Assembly (NCBI GenBank): GCA_027117675.1
Contig: JAJAYM010000248.1
Coordinates: 1 to 6,588, forward strand
Direction of reading: 5' to 3'
DNA length: 6,588 nt
Source: Actinomycetes bacterium
Lineage (GTDB): Bacteria > Actinomycetota > Actinomycetes > JAHEKZ01
Shown: positions 1-5,739 of the stretch, one piece after another
Layout of the letters: every line of letters starts with the position of its first letter
How positions within the stretch are numbered: the first letter of the stretch is position 1
Program-made: the position numbers and the translations under genes
Notes under the pieces: generated by a model
Seen by the model: only the letters and a program-made list of their open reading frames with translations
Database searches by the model: none
Told to the model about the DNA's origin: nothing

Positions 1-1
1 C

Positions 2-238
2 CTCAAACCCCACCCTGAGCCGTACCTGTGCGCGCTGGACCTGCTCGGCGCGATGCCGGCTCGGTCAGTAGTGCTTGAGGACAGCCCTGCCGGGGTGGCG
101 GCGGGGGAGGCTGCTGGATGTCACATCGTGGCCGTCCCTAGTGTCGTGCCGATCGATTCAGCACCGAGACGGGCGGTTGTTGCATCACTGACAGAGGTGA
201 GCGTCTCGATGCTGCGCGCGTTGGTCACTCACTCGTGA
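2..238 (+). CDS. HAD-superfamily hydrolase, C-terminal part (5' end outside window)
   Basis: This frame is open from the left edge and ends at TGA 236-238, giving about 78 residues. It begins LKPHPEPYLCALDLLG, and the Lys of KPHPEPY fits HAD motif III. It then reads VVLEDSPAGVAAGEAAG at about bases 68-118, which fits motif IV: the acidic ED pair (77-82) that binds Mg2+, and the glycines that follow. The next segment, GCHIVAVPS, is the strand usually found after motif IV. This arrangement is typical of the beta-phosphoglucomutase / phosphoglycolate phosphatase-like subgroup, cytosolic enzymes that remove or move phosphate on small metabolites. The nucleophile Asp (motif I), the motif II Ser/Thr and the cap domain lie outside the window, so the substrate cannot be assigned. 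The first in-window ATG (53-55) is internal and not the start. The 3' end overlaps the convergent permease gene by 14 bp. Confidence 0.85.
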   Translation, partial: LKPHPEPYLCALDLLGAMPARSVVLEDSPAGVAAGEAAGCHIVAVPSVVPIDSAPRRAVVASLTEVSVSMLRALVTHS

Positions 239-2792
239 TGGCGGTGAGGACGTCCAGCCGGGCGGCCCGTCTGGCTGGCCAGGCTGCGGCGAGCGCGCCG
301 ACAGACATGGCGATCACCAGATAGAGAACAAGCACGGGCCACGGAATGGCCAGCACGTCGATGCCCTGGTCTGCCAGCGTGCGTTGGAGTGCGCCGGCAA
401 AAATCACCCCGAGGACAACACCGAGGATGGCTCCGAAGACGGCAATGACAACCGACTCGAGCACCACCATCCACCGCACCTGCCAACGGCTGGTGCCCAC
501 GGCGCGCAACATCCCGATTTCGCGGGTGCGCTCCAGAACGGAGAGAAAGAGGGTGTTGACGATCCCCAGGATGGCAATCACGATGGCGAGTCCGAGCAGC
601 GCAATCATCACGCTGAGCAACGTTTGGACATTCGATTGAACCTGCTCTTTGAGCTCAGCCTGACTCTGGACAATCACGCCTGGATACGAAGTCAGCACCC
701 CTTCGATACTGGCCTTGAGCGCGTCCAGGTCGGCGTCGTCGGCTGCCCTCACATAGCCGAATGTGTCGCCAATCCTGACTCCGGCGTCCTCGAGAGCCTG
801 ATTGGTGATGGCGTATCCGGTGAAGAACCCGGCCGGCTCATACAGCCCGACAAGCTCGAACTGAGCAGATCCACTGGCGAAGGTGAACTCCACCTCGTCG
901 CCGATCTCGAGGTCAGAGTTCGAAGCCGTTGTCGTGTCGACGATGACGCCATCGTCGGTGAGGTCGTTCAGATCACCTGCAGAAAATGTCAGGTTGATGA
1001 CGTCGGCCACCGTGGACGGGTCGACCGTTCCCACGAAGGTCGTTGGCGGTTCTTCAGCGCCGGTGGGAGCGGGAATCGAGTCCGCTGCCAGCTGAGCTTC
1101 GGTGAACGTGGTGCGGGAAACCACCGATACGTCCGGCAGCCCTTCGATTTCGTTGGCCACGGAGCGGGGGAACGGCCGCTGGGCATCGGTCGCCACGATG
1201 AACTCTGCGCCGATCACTCGGTCGATCGCGGCGTTCAGCGACGCCGTGATCGACGAGGCGAAGATCGTGAGGGCGGTGACGAGAGCAAGACCGATCATCA
1301 GCGCTGATGCGGTTGCAGCCGACCGTCGCGGCTGGCGGGAGGCATTGTCGACCGCGAGCCTTCCCACGGTGCCGAAGAGTCGGGGCAGCGGGTACCCGAG
1401 CCCGCGCGCAACAGGAGTGGCTAGCACTGGACTGAAGGTGATCGTTCCCGTGAGGAGCAAGAGCACGCCGAGCCCGACCAGCGAAGCGCCGGACGAGCCA
1501 CCGCTCGCCACGCCGGCGACGAGCACGCCCGCACCGGCCAGCATCTGGACTCCACCGAGCAGTGCGCGGAGCGTTAGCGCCTTGGCGGGTAGCGTTGCAT
1601 CGTCGCGGAGTGCAGCCACCGGAGGGATCTTGGACGCCCGACGAGCGGGGAACCACGCTGCGACAGCAGTGAAGGCGACGCCAAGAAAAATTCCGATGGC
1701 AAAGGTGCGGGGCTCGAGTTGCAGCGGGGTGCTGCCGAGGTCAAGGCCGAAGGTGCCGAAGAACCAGCGCAGCAGATAGACCACCCCGATCCCCATCGCG
1801 CAGCCGAGCACCGAACTCACGGCCCCGACGGCCAGCGACTCCGCGAGGATCGACCGTGTCACCTGACCGCGGGTGGCGCCCACGGCTCTCAGTAGCGCCA
1901 ACTCGCGCGTTCGCTGAGAAATCAGCATCGAGAAGGTGTTGAGGATGAGAAAGGAACCAACAAACAGCGCGATCAACGCAAAGACCAACAGAATGACGTT
2001 GAAGAAGGAGAGCGCCTCGGTGATGTCAGAGGCTGCCTGATCGGCCGCTTCCTCGCCGGTCTGCACGGTGACGTCTGGGTCGGCCACCGCCGTGACCTCG
2101 TCGGCGAGTTGTTGTTGAGTGACGCCCTCGGCTGCGACAACGTCGATCTCGGTGAATCCCTGGCCACCGTCGAGAAGCACATTCTGGGCGGTCTCGGTGT
2201 CGAAGGCAGCAATCGTCGCGCCCGCAAGGTTGCCGCTGGTGCCGAATCGGAAGACCCCGACGAGCTCGGCTTCGACCTCACCCGTTGGTGCGACCAGACG
2301 AATCGTGTCACCAACTTCGAGTTGGCCGTCTTCAGCCGACACCGAGTCGATGGCCACCTCGTTCGCGGTTGAGGGTCCGGTGCCATCGACCAGTCGGTAA
2401 GGCGTCAACTCTTCGTCGTCGCTCCAGTTGCTGCCGAACTGCGGCGCCCCGGGTTGACCCAGTGGTTCATCGTCTGCGCCGATGATGGCGACTCCATCGG
2501 CGAAAACCGCCCCGCCGGCTTTGGCTGCCCCGGGGACCTGCGCGATCTCGTCCAATAGTCCCGGATCCAGCGTGGGAACTTCGCCAGCCAGCCCCAGTCC
2601 CTCGAAGTCGGTCTTGGGCGTAACGACCACGTCCGTGGTGGTTTGGCCGAAGAGGTCAGTAAACGTCTTGTTGAGCGTGTCGGTAAAGATAAGCGTTCCG
2701 ACGACGAAGCCGACGCTGAGCATGATGGCGAGCACTGACAGGACAAGACGCAGCTTGTGCTGAACAAGGCTGCGCCATGAGGCGCGGAACAT
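225..2792 (-). CDS. ABC transporter permease with two FtsX domains (MacB/LolC-like)
   Basis: An 855-residue integral membrane protein, the membrane half of an ABC transporter with the ATPase just upstream. It is duplicated. TM1 is at about 17-38, followed by an acidic extracytoplasmic domain (about 40-258) and a first FtsX core with TMs near 262-287, 315-341 and 361-381. Two linking TMs lie near 411-428 and 436-456. The second half has a TM at 494-517, another extracytoplasmic domain (about 520-718) and a second FtsX core with TMs near 722-748, 776-800 and 818-838. The cytoplasmic coupling motif appears twice: RTRELALLRAVGATRGQV (294-311) and RTREIGMLRAVGTSRWQV (755-772). Each half ends in a PARRA motif (382, 839). 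Ten TMs and this length are usual for the fused type, in which one protein supplies both permease halves. Such transporters act by mechanotransmission on lipoproteins, lipids, peptides or cell-wall enzymes; the substrate here is unknown. The start ATG is preceded by GGAGGT and lies 3 nt after the ATPase stop, implying coupled translation. Confidence 0.93.
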   Translation of the reverse strand: MFRASWRSLVQHKLRLVLSVLAIMLSVGFVVGTLIFTDTLNKTFTDLFGQTTTDVVVTPKTDFEGLGLAGEVPTLDPGLLDEIAQVPGAAKAGGAVFADGVAIIGADDEPLGQPGAPQFGSNWSDDEELTPYRLVDGTGPSTANEVAIDSVSAEDGQLEVGDTIRLVAPTGEVEAELVGVFRFGTSGNLAGATIAAFDTETAQNVLLDGGQGFTEIDVVAAEGVTQQQLADEVTAVADPDVTVQTGEEAADQAASDITEALSFFNVILLVFALIALFVGSFLILNTFSMLISQRTRELALLRAVGATRGQVTRSILAESLAVGAVSSVLGCAMGIGVVYLLRWFFGTFGLDLGSTPLQLEPRTFAIGIFLGVAFTAVAAWFPARRASKIPPVAALRDDATLPAKALTLRALLGGVQMLAGAGVLVAGVASGGSSGASLVGLGVLLLLTGTITFSPVLATPVARGLGYPLPRLFGTVGRLAVDNASRQPRRSAATASALMIGLALVTALTIFASSITASLNAAIDRVIGAEFIVATDAQRPFPRSVANEIEGLPDVSVVSRTTFTEAQLAADSIPAPTGAEEPPTTFVGTVDPSTVADVINLTFSAGDLNDLTDDGVIVDTTTASNSDLEIGDEVEFTFASGSAQFELVGLYEPAGFFTGYAITNQALEDAGVRIGDTFGYVRAADDADLDALKASIEGVLTSYPGVIVQSQAELKEQVQSNVQTLLSVMIALLGLAIVIAILGIVNTLFLSVLERTREIGMLRAVGTSRWQVRWMVVLESVVIAVFGAILGVVLGVIFAGALQRTLADQGIDVLAIPWPVLVLYLVIAMSVGALAAAWPARRAARLDVLTAITSE

Positions 2793-2795
2793 CGA

Positions 2796-3554
2796 CTATG
2801 ACCTCCGGCCTTTCGCGTCAAAGCCCTTCATGCGTTCGAGGACGCGTTCGGCAGTCGGGTCGTCCATGTCGTCGACGATCTGGCCATCGGCCAAGAAGAT
2901 CACCCGGTGGGCGTACGAGGCGGCCGTCGGGTCGTGGGTGACCATCACCACGGTCTGCCCGTGGGTGTCTGCGCTCTCTCTGAGGAACGCCAGCACTTCG
3001 GCACCGGCTCGTGAGTCAAGGTTGCCGGTTGGCTCGTCGGCGAAGATGATCTCGGGCCGGGTGACCAAGGCTCTGGCGGCTGCCACCCGCTGTTGCTGTC
3101 CACCGGAGAGCTGGTTGGGTTTGTTGCCCAACCGGTCGCGCATTCCCACCATGTCGATGAGCTGGTCAAGCCATTGCTGGTCCGGCTTTCGGCCTGCGAT
3201 ATCCAGCGGGAGGGTGATGTTCTCCAGCGCAGTCAGGGTGGGAACCAGATTGAACGACTGGAAAATGAAACCCACTCGGTCGCGGCGAAGACGCGTGAGG
3301 TCTCCATCGTTCAACGTCGTCAGGTTGGTTTCTCCGATCGAGACGGTTCCGGAAGTGGCATCGTCAAGCCCAGCGCAGACGTGCATCAAGGTTGACTTCC
3401 CAGAACCGCTCGGCCCCATGATGGCGGTGAAGCGTCCTTGGGCGAAGTCGACAGAGACGCCGTCCAATGCTCGGACTTCGGCCTCACCTGAACCATATAT
3501 CTTGCTCAGGGCGCTAGCGCTGGCGGCGGCTATCGTGTTGCTCTGGACTGACAT
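2796..3554 (-). CDS. ABC transporter ATP-binding protein, MacB/LolD type
   Basis: A 252-residue cytoplasmic nucleotide-binding subunit that powers the FtsX permease encoded next. All ATPase motifs are intact: Walker A GPSGSGKST (47-55), Q-loop IFQSFNLVPTLTALEN with Gln99, signature LSGGQQQRVAAARAL (149-163), Walker B IIFADEPTGNLDS (169-181) with catalytic Glu174, and the H-loop His207 in VMVTHD. The Q-loop wording FQSFNLVPTLTALENI and Walker B ending EPTGNLDS are characteristic of the MacB/LolD/FtsE branch (ABC3-type export or mechanotransmission systems), not of importers. The ATG at 3552-3554 is chosen because AGGAGG sits 5 nt before it. A longer GTG start at 3608 would add 18 residues with no similarity to the family N-terminus and would begin against the nuclease stop codon. 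It ends in TAG, 3 nt before the permease ATG. No separate membrane-fusion gene is present. Confidence 0.96.
   Translation of the reverse strand: MSVQSNTIAAASASALSKIYGSGEAEVRALDGVSVDFAQGRFTAIMGPSGSGKSTLMHVCAGLDDATSGTVSIGETNLTTLNDGDLTRLRRDRVGFIFQSFNLVPTLTALENITLPLDIAGRKPDQQWLDQLIDMVGMRDRLGNKPNQLSGGQQQRVAAARALVTRPEIIFADEPTGNLDSRAGAEVLAFLRESADTHGQTVVMVTHDPTAASYAHRVIFLADGQIVDDMDDPTAERVLERMKGFDAKGRRS
2801..2806 (-). promoter_or_regulatory. Ribosome-binding site of the FtsX permease
   Basis: On the minus strand GGAGGT lies 8 nt before the permease ATG (2790-2792). It is inside the last codons of the ATPase gene. This strong match fixes the permease start and supports translation coupled to the ATPase. 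Confidence 0.75.
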
Positions 3555-3559
3555 CGAAT

Positions 3560-3565
3560 CCTCCT
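3560..3565 (-). promoter_or_regulatory. Ribosome-binding site that decides the ATPase start
   Basis: A perfect AGGAGG on the minus strand, 5 nt before ATG 3554. It selects this ATG over the in-frame upstream GTG at 3608. Confidence 0.8.
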
Positions 3566-3567
3566 GT

Positions 3568-3585
3568 GCGGGTCCCGCCACCCTA
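3568..3585 (-). promoter_or_regulatory. Possible internal promoter and palindrome before the ABC ATPase
   Basis: The 54-nt gap between the nuclease stop and the ATPase ATG holds TAGGGT (3580-3585, minus strand), which fits a TANNNT -10 box. Just downstream, where transcription would start, lies GCGGG-T-CCCGC (3568-3578), a 5+1+5 inverted repeat that could be a small operator. A clear -35 box is not visible. If real, the transporter could be transcribed separately from the nuclease with a leader of about 18 nt that includes the ribosome-binding site. This is inference from short motifs in GC-rich DNA. Confidence 0.25.
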
Positions 3586-3608
3586 GGGGCCGCGCACCAG
3601 CCCCTCAC

Positions 3609-4478
3609 TCAGGGCTGACCCTGAAGCTGACCCGGAGTCAGACCCTGAACTGTCTCGGGTCCAGTTGTCGGCGTCGGCGTCGGTGTCGGTAACGGCGGCG
3701 GTGTGCCGCCCCAGGCCGGACAGAGCGACCGGTGTGCGCACCAGTCGCACAGCCTGCTGGGGCTCGGCTGCCAATCGGCGGACTCGGCTACCCGGCCGAT
3801 GGCCGAAGCTAGCGCGACCAGCTTCCGCTCCATCGCGATCAGATCGTCTTCGTCTGGCTGGTAGCGGATGACTTGACCGTCGCCGAGATAGATCAGCTGA
3901 AGCAAACGTGGTACCTCGCCACGCTGACGCCAGAGAGCGAGCGCGTAGAAGCGCATCTGAAACAGCGCCTTTTGTTGAAAGGCCACCCCCGGGGCGCGAC
4001 CTGTCTTGTAATCGACCACCCGCATGGCGCCATCGGAGGCGACGTCGAGCCGATCGACATACCCGCGGAGCACGAGGCCGCTCTCCAGCTCGACTGAAAG
4101 TGCCAGCTCGCGGTTGGCTGGCTCGAGCCGGGTGGGGTCTTCAATCTCGAAGTAGGTGGCGAGCAGCGCCTCGGTGCCGTCCAGCCACTCGGTGGCCATG
4201 GTTCCGTCATCATCGGTGAAGTGTTCGGCGAGCTGTTCGTCTTTAGCGAGAACGTCCTGCCACACCGATGGGACCAGCGCCGCTGCCGCCGCAAGTGAGC
4301 GAGCGCCTCGGGGTAGGTCATAGAGCTGCTCAAGAACGGCATGCACGACGGTGCCGCGGGTCGCCGCCTTGCTCGGTGGCTCAGGCAGCCGGTCGATCAC
4401 GCGGAAGCGGTAGAGCAAGGGACACGTCATGAAGTCGCCGGCCCTGGAGGGGCTCAGCGAGGTGACAGATGGCGTCAT
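3609..4478 (-). CDS. Stand-alone RecB-family PD-(D/E)XK nuclease with predicted 4Fe-4S cluster
   Basis: A 289-residue protein made of the RecB nuclease domain alone, with no helicase part. The N-terminus LSPSRAGDFMTCPLLYRFR (8-26) is the usual family opening. It continues with RGTVVHAVLE (41-50), where His46 is the conserved motif His, GYVDRLD (139-145, Asp142), VVDYKTG (154-160, Asp156 and Lys158 of D-x-K) and the Q-x3-Y motif (Gln174, Tyr178). Four cysteines, Cys19, Cys244, Cys247 and Cys253 (C-x2-C-x5-C at the end), match the iron-sulphur staple of AddB and Cas4. All catalytic residues are present, so an active metal-dependent DNA exonuclease is predicted, probably in repair; the actual substrate is unknown. 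After the last Cys comes a tail rich in Pro/Thr (about 259-275) and then Gln/Gly/Pro, which looks disordered. The ATG has no Shine-Dalgarno sequence but a -10 box 6 nt upstream, suggesting a leaderless mRNA. Cas4 is unlikely because no cas genes or CRISPR array are present. Confidence 0.9.
   Translation of the reverse strand: MTPSVTSLSPSRAGDFMTCPLLYRFRVIDRLPEPPSKAATRGTVVHAVLEQLYDLPRGARSLAAAAALVPSVWQDVLAKDEQLAEHFTDDDGTMATEWLDGTEALLATYFEIEDPTRLEPANRELALSVELESGLVLRGYVDRLDVASDGAMRVVDYKTGRAPGVAFQQKALFQMRFYALALWRQRGEVPRLLQLIYLGDGQVIRYQPDEDDLIAMERKLVALASAIGRVAESADWQPSPSRLCDWCAHRSLCPAWGGTPPPLPTPTPTPTTGPETVQGLTPGQLQGQP
3667..3690. repeat. Hexanucleotide repeat encoding a Pro-Thr tail
   Basis: Four tandem copies of GTCGGY (plus strand: GTCGGC twice, then GTCGGT twice). 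Read on the minus strand in the nuclease frame, they encode alternating Pro-Thr near residue 263-270, beyond the last iron-sulphur cysteine. The repeat is in frame (6 bp), so copy-number change would lengthen or shorten the tail without a frameshift. Confidence 0.8.
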
Positions 4479-4484
4479 GACTGA

Positions 4485-4512
4485 AGCGTAGGGGTCACCG
4501 CTGACAGGTCAC
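4485..4512 (-). promoter_or_regulatory. Predicted leaderless promoter of the RecB-like nuclease
   Basis: Minus-strand TACGCT (4485-4490) fits the actinobacterial -10 TANNNT. Exactly 6 nt separate it from ATG 4478, so transcription would start at the A of the start codon. A possible -35, GTGACC (4507-4512), shares four of six bases with TTGACA at 16 nt spacing and lies inside the 14-bp repeat. The absence of a ribosome-binding site supports a leaderless transcript. Confidence 0.5.
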
Positions 4513-4529
4513 CGCTGACAGGTCACCGC
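4493..4529. repeat. 14-bp direct repeat, about 2.6 copies, in the divergent promoter region
   Basis: The unit GGTCACCGCTGACA occurs at 4493-4506 and 4507-4520 without a mismatch, followed by nine bases of a third copy (4521-4529). Each copy begins with GGTNACC, a small palindrome, giving three such sites spaced 14 bp apart. A fourth GGTNACC (GGTGACC) overlaps the protease start at 4566-4572. The repeats lie between the two predicted -10 boxes and overlap the possible -35 of the nuclease gene. They may be regulator binding sites or a simple slippage product. Confidence 0.85.
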
Positions 4530-4554
4530 AGGGGGGTGAGCCGGCCCCGCCCCG

Positions 4555-4560
4555 TACAGT
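4555..4560 (+). promoter_or_regulatory. Predicted leaderless -10 box of the M50 protease-trmI operon
   Basis: TACAGT fits TANNNT and is followed by 6 nt (CGGGTG), placing the expected transcription start on the G of the second GTG (4567). The geometry is identical to the nuclease promoter on the other strand. No good -35 is seen at 16-18 nt; the region there is a G run. It argues for GTG 4567 over GTG 4564 as the translation start. Confidence 0.5.
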
Positions 4561-4566
4561 CGGGTG

Positions 4567-5727
4567 GTGACCCACACCCCCCAGCCGGCACGCCAGCCGT
4601 CGCCGGCTCAGACGTCCACTGAGCGGCTGTCCGGAATCTCGCTGGGCACCCCGTTCGGTGTCCCCCTCCGGCTTTCCGCGTCGTGGTTTCTAGGGGCCGC
4701 GATCATCGCTTGGGTGTTCGGGCCGTTGGTTGAGCGCTGGCTGCTCCTGCAGCCGCCCTGGACCTACGTGGTCGGGGCGTCCTTCGCAGTGCTGCTGGGT
4801 CTGTCAGTGCTCGCCCACGAGATGGCGCATGCGGTGATGGCGCAACGGTTCGGCTTGCGGGTTCGTTCGATGACGATTCACCTCCTCGGCGGCGTCACCA
4901 CCATGGAAGCCGAGACGCGGCGGCCATGGGTGGACTTCACGATCGCCGTTGTCGGACCGCTTACGTCGCTCCTTGTCGCCGCACTGGCCGGGCTCGGCTA
5001 CTTGGTCGCGCCCGATGGGACGGTATTCGCGTTCGTCACGTGGCAATTGATGGCGGCCAACCTCGTTGTCGGGGTCCTGAACCTCGTCCCCGCTCTTCCT
5101 CTCGACGGCGGCCGTTTGTTGCGCGACGTCGTCTGGGCCGCGTCGGGCCGCGAGCACGTCGGAACCCTTGTTGCCGGGTGGACGGGCAGAGCGTTCGCTG
5201 TGCTCGTCGCGTTCTTGGCCATTCTCCCCGTTCTGCTCGGACGTCCAGACTTTGTCTGGCTCTCATGGGGGCTGCTATTGGCCGGATTCATCTGGCTGGA
5301 GGCGAGCAGGTCGCTGAAGTACGTGGGGGTCTCGCGCGCCATCACCGGTCTCCGGGTTGCTGACCTGGTTCGCCCAGCAGTGTTCGTTCCGCACGACACT
5401 CCTCTTGCGACGGCGCTCCAGCGCGTCGCTGACACCCGTGCCGCCCTCGTCGTCACCGACGCCAACGGCGATGTGGGGGGAGTGGTGCTGTCGGAGTCCG
5501 CTCTCGCCGTCCCCGAGGACCGCCGCCCATGGGTTCCTGTCTCCTCCGTGGCCGTCACCGTCACGCACGTCGGTCGGGTGTCTCCGGACGCGTCTGGCCA
5601 GGAGCTCGTCGAGGTGTTGAACTCGGTCCCGGCTGCCATGCACCTCGTGGAGGACGATCGGGGAACGGTCTACGGTGTGCTGATTACCGCCGACGTCGAA
5701 GAGACGCTCGCAAGCCGTACCGCCTAG
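4567..5727 (+). CDS. Site-2 protease, M50 family, with C-terminal CBS domain pair
   Basis: A membrane-embedded zinc metalloprotease of the regulated intramembrane proteolysis type, predicted at 386 residues (387 if the GTG at 4564 is used; numbering here follows the longer form). About six TMs lie near 39-56, 67-93, 122-149, 154-178, 204-226 and 230-248. The zinc motif HEMAH is at 85-89, with Glu86 as catalytic base. The third zinc ligand, Asp181, lies in NLVPALPLDGG (173-183). Both are intact, so an active enzyme is predicted. After the membrane core, residues about 265-380 form two CBS-like repeats (AALVVTDANGDVGGVVLS and a second ending DDRGTVYGVLI), a cytoplasmic module that in other proteins senses adenine nucleotides. 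The TM plus CBS layout is that of the SpoIVFB/MjS2P/Rip3-like M50B group; no PDZ domain is present. The substrate is unknown, and no anti-sigma factor is encoded nearby. The TAG stop is 12 nt before trmI. Confidence 0.94.
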   Translation: MTHTPQPARQPSPAQTSTERLSGISLGTPFGVPLRLSASWFLGAAIIAWVFGPLVERWLLLQPPWTYVVGASFAVLLGLSVLAHEMAHAVMAQRFGLRVRSMTIHLLGGVTTMEAETRRPWVDFTIAVVGPLTSLLVAALAGLGYLVAPDGTVFAFVTWQLMAANLVVGVLNLVPALPLDGGRLLRDVVWAASGREHVGTLVAGWTGRAFAVLVAFLAILPVLLGRPDFVWLSWGLLLAGFIWLEASRSLKYVGVSRAITGLRVADLVRPAVFVPHDTPLATALQRVADTRAALVVTDANGDVGGVVLSESALAVPEDRRPWVPVSSVAVTVTHVGRVSPDASGQELVEVLNSVPAAMHLVEDDRGTVYGVLITADVEETLASRTA

Positions 5728-5731
5728 GGAG
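5726..5731 (+). promoter_or_regulatory. Ribosome-binding site of trmI, overlapping the protease stop codon
   Basis: AGGGAG begins within the TAG stop of the protease (5725-5727) and ends 8 nt before GTG 5740. The overlap suggests that ribosomes finishing the protease help start trmI translation. Confidence 0.65.
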
Positions 5732-5739
5732 TCCCTGCC

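Noticed and set aside
254..278. Inverted repeat CCAGCC / GGCTGG near the convergent gene ends, as a terminator
   Set aside because: It is inside permease coding sequence (the PARRAARLD region), the stem pairing is uneven and no T-tract follows on either strand.
384..1307. A 307-codon open frame on the + strand opposite the permease
   Set aside because: It lies wholly antisense to a clear FtsX-domain gene. Its product is rich in His, Arg, Glu and Asp with no recognisable domain, as expected for the complement of a high-GC gene.
3555..3608. An 18-residue N-terminal extension of the ATPase from GTG 3608
   Set aside because: No ribosome-binding site precedes it, whereas ATG 3554 has a perfect AGGAGG at 5 nt; the extension reads as translated intergenic DNA.
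2830..3618. A 262-codon + strand open frame opposite the ABC ATPase
   Set aside because: It mirrors a complete ATPase with every motif. Its composition is Ser/Arg/Pro-rich shadow coding.
3609..4478. The nuclease as Cas4 or part of a defence island
   Set aside because: The cysteine and nuclease motifs alone do not separate Cas4 from stand-alone RecB proteins, and the surroundings are housekeeping genes with no array, integrase or defence partners.
4493..4529. The 14-bp repeats as a CRISPR array
   Set aside because: The unit is too short, copies are directly adjacent without spacers, and no cas genes are nearby.
4998..5639. Long minus-strand open frames opposite the M50 protease
   Set aside because: The products are Arg/Ser/Thr-rich without motifs, and the plus strand carries intact protease motifs and the CBS pair throughout.
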